Under the pieces are notes generated by a model. That model made no database searches and was not told the origin of the DNA. It saw only the letters and a program-made list of their open reading frames with translations. The position numbers and the translations under genes were made by a program. From contig NZ_JBAKBF010000001.1 of NCBI RefSeq assembly GCF_036881715.1, positions 1 to 64,000 of the forward strand: 64,000 bases of DNA, given 5' to 3'. This document shows, piece after piece, positions 1 through 7,535 of the stretch. Within the stretch, counting starts at the first letter, position 1. The number at the start of each line of letters is the position of its first letter. This stretch comes from Pannonibacter anstelovis (GTDB lineage: Bacteria > Pseudomonadota > Alphaproteobacteria > Rhizobiales > Stappiaceae).

Positions 1-187
1 CGGCTCACGGTCTTCAAGATCAGGGGCCCAACGGCCTCCGTCCCGCAATCACAATGACAGACTTTCGATACACAGGGACCCACTCGCTTGCAGAGCGGTG
101 AGGCTGACGTGCGGCGCGGAGGCTTGCTCCGGATATCACGAGTGCCGGTCCGTCTGCATCGCAGCGCCTTGCGATCAGCCGCCACAC

Positions 188-217
188 TGTGGCGTGTGCC
201 ACACCTGTTGCGCCACA
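188..217 (+). promoter_or_regulatory. Probable enhancer (upstream activating sequence) for a sigma-54 activator
   Basis: A perfect palindrome TGTGGC-GTGT-GCCACA lies at 188-203. It is followed at 206-217 by an imperfect relative, TGTTGCGCCACA. Both sit about 70-100 bases before the -24 element of the sigma-54 promoter, the usual distance for an enhancer-binding protein. Activators of acetoin and diol catabolism (AcoR/DhaR type) bind dyads of this general form. That link is inference, because no activator gene is in the window. Confidence 0.5.
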
Positions 218-288
218 CCTGCGGCGCTCGCCGCCGTCACAAGCCCTGAAAATCCTGTATTTTCAGTCCACCTTCCCGCCGTCTGCGC

Positions 289-304
289 TGGCACGGCCGT
301 TGCA
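289..304 (+). promoter_or_regulatory. Sigma-54 (RpoN) -24/-12 promoter
   Basis: The sequence TGGCACG-GCCG-TTGCA matches the RpoN consensus TGGCACG-N4-TTGCW at every conserved base, with the invariant GG and GC dinucleotides correctly spaced. It lies about 40 bases before the dehydrogenase start codon at 343, so transcription would start only a short way upstream of the gene. An activator-dependent promoter here implies substrate-induced or nitrogen-linked expression of the two-gene unit. Confidence 0.75.
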
Positions 305-342
305 ATTCCTCCTGGCATCAAGAAGCAGCCAATGGAGGAAAC

Positions 343-1416
343 ATGCGCGCGCTCAGATTTCATGCAGCCAAGGACTTGCGGCTTGAGGACATTCCCGAGC
401 CCAAGAAGCCCGGACCGGGGCAGGTGCTTGTCCGCAACCGGTTCGCCGGCATCTGCGGCACCGATCTGCACGAATACAGCTACGGCCCGATCTTCATTCC
501 CACCGAGCCGCATCCCTTCACTGGAGCCCATGGCCCGCAGGTTCTCGGCCATGAATTCGGCGGTGTTGTCGAAGCCGTCGGGGAGGGAGTCACTTCGGTT
601 GCTCCCGGTGACCGTGTGTCGATCCAGCCGCTCCTCATGCCGCGTTCGGGCGATTATTTCGCCGACCGCGGGTTGTTCCACCTCAGCCCGCAGCTCGCCC
701 TTGTTGGCCTCAGCTGGGATGGCGGCGGCATGGCGGAGGCCGCTCTCGTCAACGAGTACAACGTCCAGAAAATCCCCGATGAAATGACGGATGAGGAAGC
801 CGCGCTTGTCGAGCCCACGGCGGTTGCCGTCTATGCCTGCGACCGGGGCGGGGTGACGGCGGGCAACAGCGTGCTGGTGACCGGCGCTGGCCCCATCGGC
901 ATGCTGACGCTGCTTGCCGCCCGCGCCGCCGGTGCCACGCAGCTCTTCGTCTCCGATCTCAACGACGCAAGGCTGGAGCTGGCCAAGGGCGTGCTGCCTG
1001 GCGTCATCACCATCAACCCCAAGCGTGACAAGGTGGGCGATGTGGTCCGCTCTCTGACCGAGGGGCAGGTGGGCTGCGATGTTGCCATCGAATGCGTCGG
1101 CAACGAGCACGCGTTGAAGGCCTGTGCCGATGCGGTGCGCAAGCAGGGCGTCGTCGTGCAGACGGGCCTGCATCCGCATGACAACCCGCTCGACTGGTTC
1201 CAGGTCACCTTCCGTGATCTGGAGATCAAGGGTTCCTGGGCCTATCCGACCCACTACTGGCCGCGCGTCATCCGCCTGATCGCCTCCGGCCTGCTGCCGG
1301 CAACGAAGATCGTCACCAAGCGCATCACGCTCGATACGGCGGTGACGGAAGGCTTTGACGCGCTGCTCGATCCGGCAGGCACCCAGCTGAAGATCCTGAT
1401 CGACCTGTCGAAATAA
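343..1416 (+). CDS. Zinc-dependent alcohol dehydrogenase, 2,3-butanediol dehydrogenase-like
   Basis: This is a 357-residue medium-chain dehydrogenase/reductase. The catalytic zinc residues are visible as Cys38 in GICGTDLHEY and His70-Glu71 in GHEFGG. The cofactor fold carries VTGAGPIG near residue 185. The best family match I recognise is (R,R)-butanediol dehydrogenase, which oxidises 2,3-butanediol to acetoin with NAD. The cysteine cluster that normally binds structural zinc is missing: residues about 95-125 contain no cysteine. The start follows a GGAGG Shine-Dalgarno. It is driven by the sigma-54 promoter and followed by a monooxygenase gene. The substrate could be another secondary alcohol or a polyol. 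Confidence 0.87.
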   Translation: MRALRFHAAKDLRLEDIPEPKKPGPGQVLVRNRFAGICGTDLHEYSYGPIFIPTEPHPFTGAHGPQVLGHEFGGVVEAVGEGVTSVAPGDRVSIQPLLMPRSGDYFADRGLFHLSPQLALVGLSWDGGGMAEAALVNEYNVQKIPDEMTDEEAALVEPTAVAVYACDRGGVTAGNSVLVTGAGPIGMLTLLAARAAGATQLFVSDLNDARLELAKGVLPGVITINPKRDKVGDVVRSLTEGQVGCDVAIECVGNEHALKACADAVRKQGVVVQTGLHPHDNPLDWFQVTFRDLEIKGSWAYPTHYWPRVIRLIASGLLPATKIVTKRITLDTAVTEGFDALLDPAGTQLKILIDLSK

Positions 1417-1422
1417 TGATCA

Positions 1423-1468
1423 CCGGCCTGCGCCTGCCCGGGAGAGGAGCCTGGGCGGCGCAGGCCGG
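1423..1468. terminator. Long GC-rich stem-loop between two genes of one unit
   Basis: Perfect 12-base arms at 1423-1434 and 1457-1468 are extended inward by a seven-pair stem with one wobble and a single bulge. There is no following T run, so a classical rho-independent terminator is unlikely. It may instead be a processing or mRNA-stabilising hairpin that sets the ratio of dehydrogenase to monooxygenase. Confidence 0.4.
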
Positions 1469-1540
1469 TTCGATCCCGGCACGCCCCCGCAACGGGGGCA
1501 TGCCACCTTGCAAACCCCAAGCACTCATGGAGGAGATGAC

Positions 1541-3343
1541 ATGCTTGATACCAGCCCCGCAACGAAGATCGATACCGTCCTTGCCAAGCTCGGCAAGGCG
1601 CTGGAGAGCGGCAACATAGAGGCCGCCGTGAATCTGTTTCAGACCGATTGCTACTGGCGTGACCTTGTGACCTTCACCTGGAACCTGAAGACACAGGAAG
1701 GCCATGACGAGATCCGCAGCATGCTCACCAGCCAGCTGGCGGCTATCAAACCCTCGAATTTCGTGCAGGACAGCAAGGAGGCCGCGTCCGAGGCGGGCGG
1801 CGTCACTGAGGGCTGGTTCGAGTTCGAAACCGCTGTGGCCCGCGGCTATGGCCATATCCGCCTTAAGGACGGGCTGATCTGGACCCTGCTGACCACCATG
1901 AGTGAGCTGAAGGGCCATGAGGAGCCCAAGGGCTTCCGCCGCCCCATGGGCGCCGAGCACGGTCATGACCGCAACCGAAAGACCTGGAAGGAAAAGCGCG
2001 AGGCGGAGACGGCCGAACTCGGTTATTCGGTGCAGCCCTATGTGGTGATCATCGGCGGAGGGCAGGGCGGCATCGCCCTTGGCGCACGCCTGCGCCAGCT
2101 TGGGGTGCCGGCCATCATCATCGAGAAGAACGAGCGGCCCGGCGACAGCTGGCGCAAGCGCTACAAGTCGCTCTGCCTGCATGACCCGGTCTGGTACGAC
2201 CATCTGCCCTACATCCCGTTCCCGGAGAACTGGCCCGTCTTCACGCCCAAGGACAAGGTGGGCGACTGGCTGGAGATGTACACCAAGGTGATGGAGCTGA
2301 ATTACTGGGGCTCCACCACGGCCAAGTCCGCGCACTATGACGAAAAGACCTGCGAGTGGACCGTCATCGTCGACCGAGCCGGAGAGGAAGTTGTGCTGCG
2401 GCCAAAGCAGCTGGTGCTGGCCACCGGCATGTCCGGCAAGCCCAATGTGCCGAAATTCCCCGGACAGGATGTGTTCAAGGGCGAGCAGCAGCATTCCTCG
2501 CAGCATCCGGGTCCGGATGCCTATGCCGGCAAGAAGGTGGTGGTCATCGGCTCCAACAATTCGGCGCATGACATCTGCGCCGCGTTGTGGGAAGCAGGCG
2601 CCGATGTCACCATGGTGCAGCGCTCCTCCACCCATATCGTCAAGTCGGACTCGCTGATGGACATCGGCCTCGGCGACCTCTACTCCGAGCGTGCGGTGCA
2701 GGGTGGCATGACGACCCGCAAGGCCGATCTCATCTTCGCCTCGCTGCCTTACCGGATCATGCACGAGTTCCAGATCCCGATCTATGACAAGATCCGCGAG
2801 CAGGATGCAGACTTCTACGCGGCGCTTGAGAAGGCCGGCTTCATGCTCGATTTCGGAGATGATGGCTCCGGTCTTTTCATGAAGTATCTGCGCCGCGGCT
2901 CGGGCTATTACATTGACGTGGGTGCCTGCGATCTCGTCATCGACGGCTCGATCAAGCTGAAGTCCGGTGTGGACGTGTCGCATCTGAGCGAAACCGCCGT
3001 GGTGCTGAAGGATGGCACGGAGCTTCCTGCTGATCTGGTGGTCTATGCCACCGGCTACGGCTCGATGAACGGCTGGGCGGCCGATCTCATCTCGCGCGAA
3101 GTGGCCGACAAGGTCGGCAAGTGCTGGGGCCTTGGCTCGAACACCACCAAGGACCCCGGACCCTGGGAAGGTGAGCAGCGCAACATGTGGAAGCCGGTGC
3201 AGCAGGAGGCACTGTGGTTCCACGGCGGCAACCTGCACCAGTCCCGCCACTATTCGCAATATCTCTCGCTGCAGCTGAAAGCCCGCCACGCCGGCCTCGA
3301 CACCCCGGTCTACGGCATGACCAAGCCGCATCACCTGTCCTGA
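1541..3343 (+). CDS. Flavin-containing monooxygenase with N-terminal NTF2/SnoaL-like domain
   Basis: This 600-residue protein probably oxidises a small ketone or similar substrate with FAD and NADPH. Residues 1 to about 125 look like a SnoaL/NTF2-like cone domain. An FAD-binding site GGGQGG follows at 172-177, then a second Rossmann motif VVVIGSNNSAHD near 330, preceded by an F-x-G-x3-H-x3 signature like that of Baeyer-Villiger/FMO enzymes. I chose ATG 1541 because GGAGGAG ends five bases before it; an upstream in-frame TTG has no such site. It lies downstream of the dehydrogenase and shares its sigma-54 promoter, so it may act on the ketone that enzyme makes. The substrate is unknown. Confidence 0.85.
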   Translation: MLDTSPATKIDTVLAKLGKALESGNIEAAVNLFQTDCYWRDLVTFTWNLKTQEGHDEIRSMLTSQLAAIKPSNFVQDSKEAASEAGGVTEGWFEFETAVARGYGHIRLKDGLIWTLLTTMSELKGHEEPKGFRRPMGAEHGHDRNRKTWKEKREAETAELGYSVQPYVVIIGGGQGGIALGARLRQLGVPAIIIEKNERPGDSWRKRYKSLCLHDPVWYDHLPYIPFPENWPVFTPKDKVGDWLEMYTKVMELNYWGSTTAKSAHYDEKTCEWTVIVDRAGEEVVLRPKQLVLATGMSGKPNVPKFPGQDVFKGEQQHSSQHPGPDAYAGKKVVVIGSNNSAHDICAALWEAGADVTMVQRSSTHIVKSDSLMDIGLGDLYSERAVQGGMTTRKADLIFASLPYRIMHEFQIPIYDKIREQDADFYAALEKAGFMLDFGDDGSGLFMKYLRRGSGYYIDVGACDLVIDGSIKLKSGVDVSHLSETAVVLKDGTELPADLVVYATGYGSMNGWAADLISREVADKVGKCWGLGSNTTKDPGPWEGEQRNMWKPVQQEALWFHGGNLHQSRHYSQYLSLQLKARHAGLDTPVYGMTKPHHLS

Positions 3344-3369
3344 TCCGGCCCACCCCCAAACCACAAACC

Positions 3370-3398
3370 CCAAGGCGCCCGATTTTCGGGCGCCTTGG
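3370..3398. terminator. Bidirectional terminator hairpin between convergent genes
   Basis: Perfect 13-base arms at 3370-3382 and 3386-3398 enclose a three-base loop. It lies between the monooxygenase stop at 3343 and the end of the opposing hydrolase gene at 3411. U-tracts are weak on both sides. Confidence 0.65.
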
Positions 3399-3410
3399 AA
3401 TGGCAGACAG

Positions 3411-4403
3411 CTATTTGACGATCCCGCCCTCGCCATCGGAGTAATTCACCGGCAGCCAGCCGTAGTGCTGGCCATCTGGGAGAACGTTGCCGATGCCGGG
3501 AAATGCGATGTGCGCGCCCGCCACGAGGTATCCTTCGCTGACGGCTTCGGCGAAGGCCCGCCGGCGCGATGCGACTGCACCTGGCCCGTCCACATCAAAC
3601 TCGATGGTCACCTCCGGCTGCTTGAACTGAACGATATCGCCATGGGTGATATCGCCCCAGAACACCAGCTTCCGCCCGCCACTTTCCACGACGATGGAGC
3701 TGTGGCCTGGCGTGTGTCCGGGCCGCAGGATCGAGCGGAAGCCCGAAATGACCTCCGCATCATCTTGAAAGGCCACCGCTCTGTCTTTCTGAATATACGG
3801 CCGCAGGCACTCCTCCGCTTCCTGGAAAAGTTGCGGGTTCAGGTCCTCCGGCCGGGCAGCTGCGGGCGTCTCCAGCCAGAAGTCCAGCTCACGTTTTGGA
3901 ACATGAAGGGTTGCATTCTCGAACAGGGGTTTGCCGTCGCGGATGAGCCCGCCGGTATGGTCTGTGTGGACATGGGTCAGGATCACATGATCGACCTGTG
4001 CAGCGGTGTAACCGGAGGCTTCAAGATTGGACAACAGATGCCCCGCCTCTGCACCCAGATAGTGTCCGGTGCCCGCATCGATGAGGATGAGCCGCGTGCC
4101 GTCATTGACCAGAAACGCGTTGACGGAAGTATCAGTTGGAATGTCCCGGTACGCCTTGTGGAGCAACAGGGCTGCGTCCTGCGCCGTAACGTCCCGGTAC
4201 ATCTGCGGCAGTGGAAGCGGCAGTGTGCCGTCCAGAAGTGCCGTCACTTCCAGATCGCCAAGCGCCATCCGGTAAAAGCCAGGTGCCTGGAACTGCTGCT
4301 TGGGAGCCGCCGCGAAGGCGGAGGAGGGGAGAGTGGGCAGGGCTGCGGCAGTGGCCAGGACCGAAGCGCCCTTCAGGACGCTCCGTCTCGTGATGCTGTT
4401 CAT
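3411..4403 (-). CDS. Tat-exported MBL-fold metallo-hydrolase
   Basis: The 330-residue product begins with a twin-arginine signal (TRRSVLKG, hydrophobic stretch, AFA-A cleavage site near residue 32). The metallo-beta-lactamase core shows the di-metal motif HVHTDH at about residues 140-145, the later His in PGHTPGHS, and Asp in FWGDITHGD. Such enzymes hydrolyse lactones, thioesters or beta-lactams; no specific substrate can be read. ATG 4403 is preferred over an upstream codon because GGAGC precedes it and the signal peptide starts there. It is transcribed convergently with the monooxygenase. Confidence 0.88.
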   Translation of the reverse strand: MNSITRRSVLKGASVLATAAALPTLPSSAFAAAPKQQFQAPGFYRMALGDLEVTALLDGTLPLPLPQMYRDVTAQDAALLLHKAYRDIPTDTSVNAFLVNDGTRLILIDAGTGHYLGAEAGHLLSNLEASGYTAAQVDHVILTHVHTDHTGGLIRDGKPLFENATLHVPKRELDFWLETPAAARPEDLNPQLFQEAEECLRPYIQKDRAVAFQDDAEVISGFRSILRPGHTPGHSSIVVESGGRKLVFWGDITHGDIVQFKQPEVTIEFDVDGPGAVASRRRAFAEAVSEGYLVAGAHIAFPGIGNVLPDGQHYGWLPVNYSDGEGGIVK

Positions 4404-4596
4404 GAAAAAGCTCCGTCGGAAAATGACGCCGCCGGCCGCCGTTCTCATTTCGAAAAGGGGCCAAGCAGCATGTGCGAGGCGAAGCTAGGGTCTGGCAGTG
4501 AAGGAGATTAGCCTGTGATGCTGGATCTCACTGTCAAGAATCCGGTTACAATGGTTCCGGGACAGACGGCGGTCCTGGGCTGTGTCTTCCTGTGGT

Positions 4597-5511
4597 TCAG
4601 GGCAATTTGAGGACTTCGTCAAGGTGCTCCGTCAGATAGTCGATGAAGGCCCTCACCTTGAGAGGCTGAACCCGGCCGCCTGCTCTGACCGCATACAAGG
4701 TGGCGTCAGGTCCGGACCATTCCGGAAGGATGCGGACGACGTCGCCGGTCTCCACCGCGGTGCGCACGAGATAGGGATTTGTCAGCTGAATGCCTTGCCC
4801 CCTGACCAGAAACTCCAGCAGGGCTTCCGGGTCTGAGGCAACGACCGCCGGGTTGATCGGATATTCGGCAACATCGTTCTGCGCCATCAGCGGCCAGGAA
4901 TGTTCGGGCCTGCCGTAGAACAGCTGCGTCACGAGGCAATCATGGTCCTTCAATTGCGAAGGATGGTCCGGCGTGCCGCGCCGGTCCAGATAGTGGCGCG
5001 AGGCGTAAAGGCCCGTGCCGATATCGGCGAGACGCCGGGCGGCGAGGTTCGAGTCCGGCATCTGGCCGTTCCAGAGACGGCAGGCCACGTCGATGTTCTC
5101 GTCCACGATGTTCCTGACGCCGTGGTCGAGCAGCAACTGCAGCTTGACGAGAGGATAGGTCTCGCGAAACCCTGCGAGAAGCGGGGCGAGGGTTTTGATG
5201 GCCAGCCAGTTCGGTGCAGTCACTCTGAGCCAGCCTGACGGCGTGCCATGGACCTGTTCAACTGCGCTCTCGGCATCCGCAATCAGCCCGGCCAGGCCCC
5301 GGCACCGCTCGAAATAGATCGTCCCGGCCTCCGTCAGCCGGATATTGCGGGTGGTGCGGTGGAGAAGCTTGACCCCCAGCCGTTGCTCCAGATCCTGCAC
5401 CTTCTTGCTGACCCGTGCCTTGGACGTTCTCAGGCTTTCGGCCGCCGCCGTAAAGCTTCCCCGCTCGGCAACCTCAATGAAGGCCAGTGTATCGCTCATG
5501 TCCCGCAGCAT
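4597..5511 (-). CDS. LysR-family transcriptional regulator
   Basis: 304 residues. The N-terminal winged helix-turn-helix reads LAFIEVAERGSFTAAAESL with the typical KVQDLEQRLGVKLLHRTTR wing. The effector-binding domain follows from about residue 95. It belongs to the large CrgA/AaeR-like group that often controls neighbouring oxidoreductases or efflux. ATG 5511 follows AAGGAAG; ATG 5499 is a weaker alternative. Its target is not evident: the gene at 3411-4403 runs in the same direction downstream. Confidence 0.9.
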   Translation of the reverse strand: MLRDMSDTLAFIEVAERGSFTAAAESLRTSKARVSKKVQDLEQRLGVKLLHRTTRNIRLTEAGTIYFERCRGLAGLIADAESAVEQVHGTPSGWLRVTAPNWLAIKTLAPLLAGFRETYPLVKLQLLLDHGVRNIVDENIDVACRLWNGQMPDSNLAARRLADIGTGLYASRHYLDRRGTPDHPSQLKDHDCLVTQLFYGRPEHSWPLMAQNDVAEYPINPAVVASDPEALLEFLVRGQGIQLTNPYLVRTAVETGDVVRILPEWSGPDATLYAVRAGGRVQPLKVRAFIDYLTEHLDEVLKLP

Positions 5512-5560
5512 CTGATACTTCCTTCATGTCTCGTGGACCGGCCACATCTGCGGGGCCAGA

Positions 5561-6046
5561 TCAGGCCCTCTTTGGGGGAGGAAGAGCCGAGCCCCTGGCA
5601 GCATAGGCCCTGTTGCCGCATGCCTCTGAGAACGTTTCCTCAGGCTGCGGCATGAGCTGATCCAGTGTCACCTCAGCGAACCGGGCCAGCAGCAGGCTCT
5701 GCGCACTTTGCAGGCTGCCGGCCAGTGCCGCATTGGTGTTTCTTTCGATCATGCAGCCGGGATGGGCGCTGCGGGAGCCGATGGCGAATAGCGCCGGGCA
5801 GCCGAGCGCCTCATAGACGGCAAGCAGCGTGATCTCGCCCAGCGGCCTTGCCAGCTGCCAGCCCCCGCCGTGGCCTTTGCCGGAGGTGACGTAGCCCGCT
5901 TTGCGCAACCCGGCCATGGTCCTGCGGAAGACGGCCGGGTTGGTGCCCATGCTCCTGGCCAGAACGCCGGAGGTCAATGGTTCATCGACCTGTCCCATGT
6001 GCAGGAGCACATGCAGAACATCCGAAAGCCTCGTGTCCTTGTTCAT
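5561..6046 (-). CDS. Rrf2-family transcriptional regulator
   Basis: 161 residues with an N-terminal winged helix (VLARSMGTNPAVFRRTMAGLRKAGYV). Only two cysteines, Cys83 and Cys98, fall in the region where IscR/NsrR proteins carry three cluster ligands. It therefore resembles the cluster-free YwnA-like branch. It is divergent from a methyltransferase gene, with a dyad between them (6087-6103). This layout suggests it represses itself and that gene. Confidence 0.88.
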   Translation of the reverse strand: MNKDTRLSDVLHVLLHMGQVDEPLTSGVLARSMGTNPAVFRRTMAGLRKAGYVTSGKGHGGGWQLARPLGEITLLAVYEALGCPALFAIGSRSAHPGCMIERNTNAALAGSLQSAQSLLLARFAEVTLDQLMPQPEETFSEACGNRAYAARGSALPPPKRA

Positions 6047-6086
6047 TACCTGCCTCTGCACCGGCCATCATGCGGCTGCATGACAT

Positions 6087-6103
6087 GTATCAGTTGTTGA
6101 TAC
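6087..6103. promoter_or_regulatory. Inverted repeat, candidate Rrf2 operator
   Basis: GTATCA-GTTGT-TGATAC is a perfect six-base dyad with a five-base spacer, placed midway between the divergent Rrf2 and methyltransferase genes. No direct evidence of binding is available; the position is the argument. Confidence 0.5.
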
Positions 6104-6155
6104 GTGAGGAAATGCCATGTTATGAATCAATTGAAGCTACATGAAAGGATACCCC

Positions 6156-6854
6156 ATGACCCGCACGCCCGATCCCTTCATGGACCCGGCCGCCGTCGCC
6201 TCCTACCTTCGCGATACGCCTCGAAAAGTGCCTGGGCTGGCGGACCTTCACAAGATGACGGCGCTGCTCATTGCCGAGAAGGCGCCTCGCGCGGCACATG
6301 TTCTGGTGGTGGGGGCAGGCGGCGGGCTGGAAATCCGGGCCCTGGCGCAGGCGCAGCCGGACTGGCTGTTCACGGGTGTCGATCCGTCGCCCGCCATGCT
6401 GGACATCGCCCGGCAGACACTCTTTGACTGTGCGGAGCGGGCAGATCTTATTCAGGGCACCGCCGTTGACGCCCCCCAAGGCCCTTTTGACGGGGCCGTG
6501 TGCCTTCTGACGCTGCATTTCCTCAGCAGGGACGAACGGCTGCAGACCTTGCGGGAGATTCACAGCCGCCTCAAGCCGGGGGGCATCTTCGTTGCCGCCC
6601 ACCACTCCAGCCCCGGCGGCGAAGCCGAAACCTGGCTGGCCCGCTCTGCAGCCTTTGCCGCAGGCGCAACTGCGGATCCTCACAAGGCCGCAGCATTGGC
6701 CAAAGCCATGGCGGAGCGTCTGCCGCTGCTCTCTCCGGCTGAAGAAGAAGACTGTTTCCGGGACGCCGGCTTCAAGACGCCATCCCTCTTCTACGCCGCC
6801 CTGTCCTTCCGCGGCTGGGTCATGAGCGCAGGCGGGGGGGAGGCTGGAAAGTGA
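6156..6854 (+). CDS. Class I SAM-dependent methyltransferase
   Basis: 232 residues. The SAM-binding motif I reads HVLVVGAGGGLEIRAL near residues 48-63, followed by the acidic motif GVDPSP and a post-motif GGIFVAAHHSS. It resembles UbiE/small-molecule methyltransferases. ATG 6156 is preferred because GAAAGGA precedes it; ATG 6141 is the upstream alternative. It is divergent from the Rrf2 regulator and probably under its control, as often seen for Rrf2/methyltransferase pairs. The substrate is unknown. Confidence 0.86.
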   Translation: MTRTPDPFMDPAAVASYLRDTPRKVPGLADLHKMTALLIAEKAPRAAHVLVVGAGGGLEIRALAQAQPDWLFTGVDPSPAMLDIARQTLFDCAERADLIQGTAVDAPQGPFDGAVCLLTLHFLSRDERLQTLREIHSRLKPGGIFVAAHHSSPGGEAETWLARSAAFAAGATADPHKAAALAKAMAERLPLLSPAEEEDCFRDAGFKTPSLFYAALSFRGWVMSAGGGEAGK

Positions 6855-7018
6855 GGGGAGCGCCAAGTGCAATTACAACAGCAGCAGGGGAGGCACGTTT
6901 TTATTGTGCTTGGCACCGAATCTTAGGCTGGAAATTGAAATTTTGATTTCATGCCAAGATGAAAAAGATGCCGCGTGGCTCTGAAAACGAGAACTATGTT
7001 ATCTAAATTAGCAAGATA

Positions 7019-7092
7019 TGGCTGGGGAACCTGGATTCGAACCAGGACTAACGGAGTCAGAGTCCGTGGGTCTACCGTTAACCTATTCCCCA
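7019..7092 (-). tRNA. tRNA-Gln (anticodon CTG)
   Basis: The 74-base gene has an encoded CCA end. The 7-bp acceptor stem is TGGGGAA with TTCCCCA and discriminator G. The D arm GGTTAACGGTAGACC is standard. The anticodon loop CTCTGAC between ACGGA and TCCGT gives anticodon CTG, which reads CAG (glutamine). The T arm is CCTGG-TTCGAAT-CCAGG. No integrase or attachment-site duplication is seen beside it. Confidence 0.97.
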
Positions 7093-7535
7093 GTAGACGC
7101 CTTTTGGCGGGCGGCGCTTGGTGGCGCTGCGATGAGGGGGCTTATAGCGGCTTGGGGGCGGGGGATCAACTGGGGAGAGGCAAAAAAATGAAACGGCTAT
7201 GCGCCTGTGGATGACTGATCTCAAGCATTTGGAAAATTGGCGGAATTCGGCCCCGGAAACCGGGTTCTCAAAATCTGTCCTGTTTCTGCGGTGCCATATC
7301 CGCCGCGGTGACCGGCCGGTAGCTGCCCGCCCTGCGGATACTTCGTCCGGGTTTTGCCAGCCAGTTTTGAAGGTGGGCTCAGCTGTCGTAGCGTCTTTCC
7401 TGCCTCTTGCGCTTTGCCGCCTTTGCGCTGCGGCGGGCAAGCTGATACACTTTGCCCAACATTATCTTGTTGCGCGCGCTGTCCTCTCGAGGGGTTCCTC
7501 CTGGGTGACCGGCGCCGGCGCAGAAGGGCATTCAG
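7093..7535. other. Intergenic region between tRNA-Gln and ppx/gppA
   Basis: The 443 bases hold the likely tRNA promoter near 7141-7169. The remainder contains open frames on both strands, but none has a recognisable product or ribosome-binding site. I see no further element. Confidence 0.5.
7141..7169 (-). promoter_or_regulatory. Putative sigma-70 promoter of the tRNA-Gln gene
   Basis: On the minus strand a -35 element TTGATC (7169-7164) and a -10 element TATAAG (7146-7141) are separated by exactly 17 bases. The -10 element lies about 48 bases before the mature tRNA 5' end. Confidence 0.5.

Larger units (their letters stand above)
1..342. other. Intergenic region upstream of the butanediol dehydrogenase gene
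   Basis: I see no convincing gene here: the reading frames that cross it are shadows or unsupported. The right half holds an enhancer-like palindrome and a sigma-54 promoter, both listed separately. The left half shows nothing I can name, and any neighbour beyond the window edge is unknown. Confidence 0.6.

Noticed and set aside
175..1254. Minus-strand frame opposite the dehydrogenase
   Set aside because: The protein has no family resemblance, while the plus-strand gene is clear.
7019..7092. tRNA-Gln as an integration site for a genomic island
   Set aside because: No integrase gene, direct repeat of the tRNA end or compositional break was found on either side.
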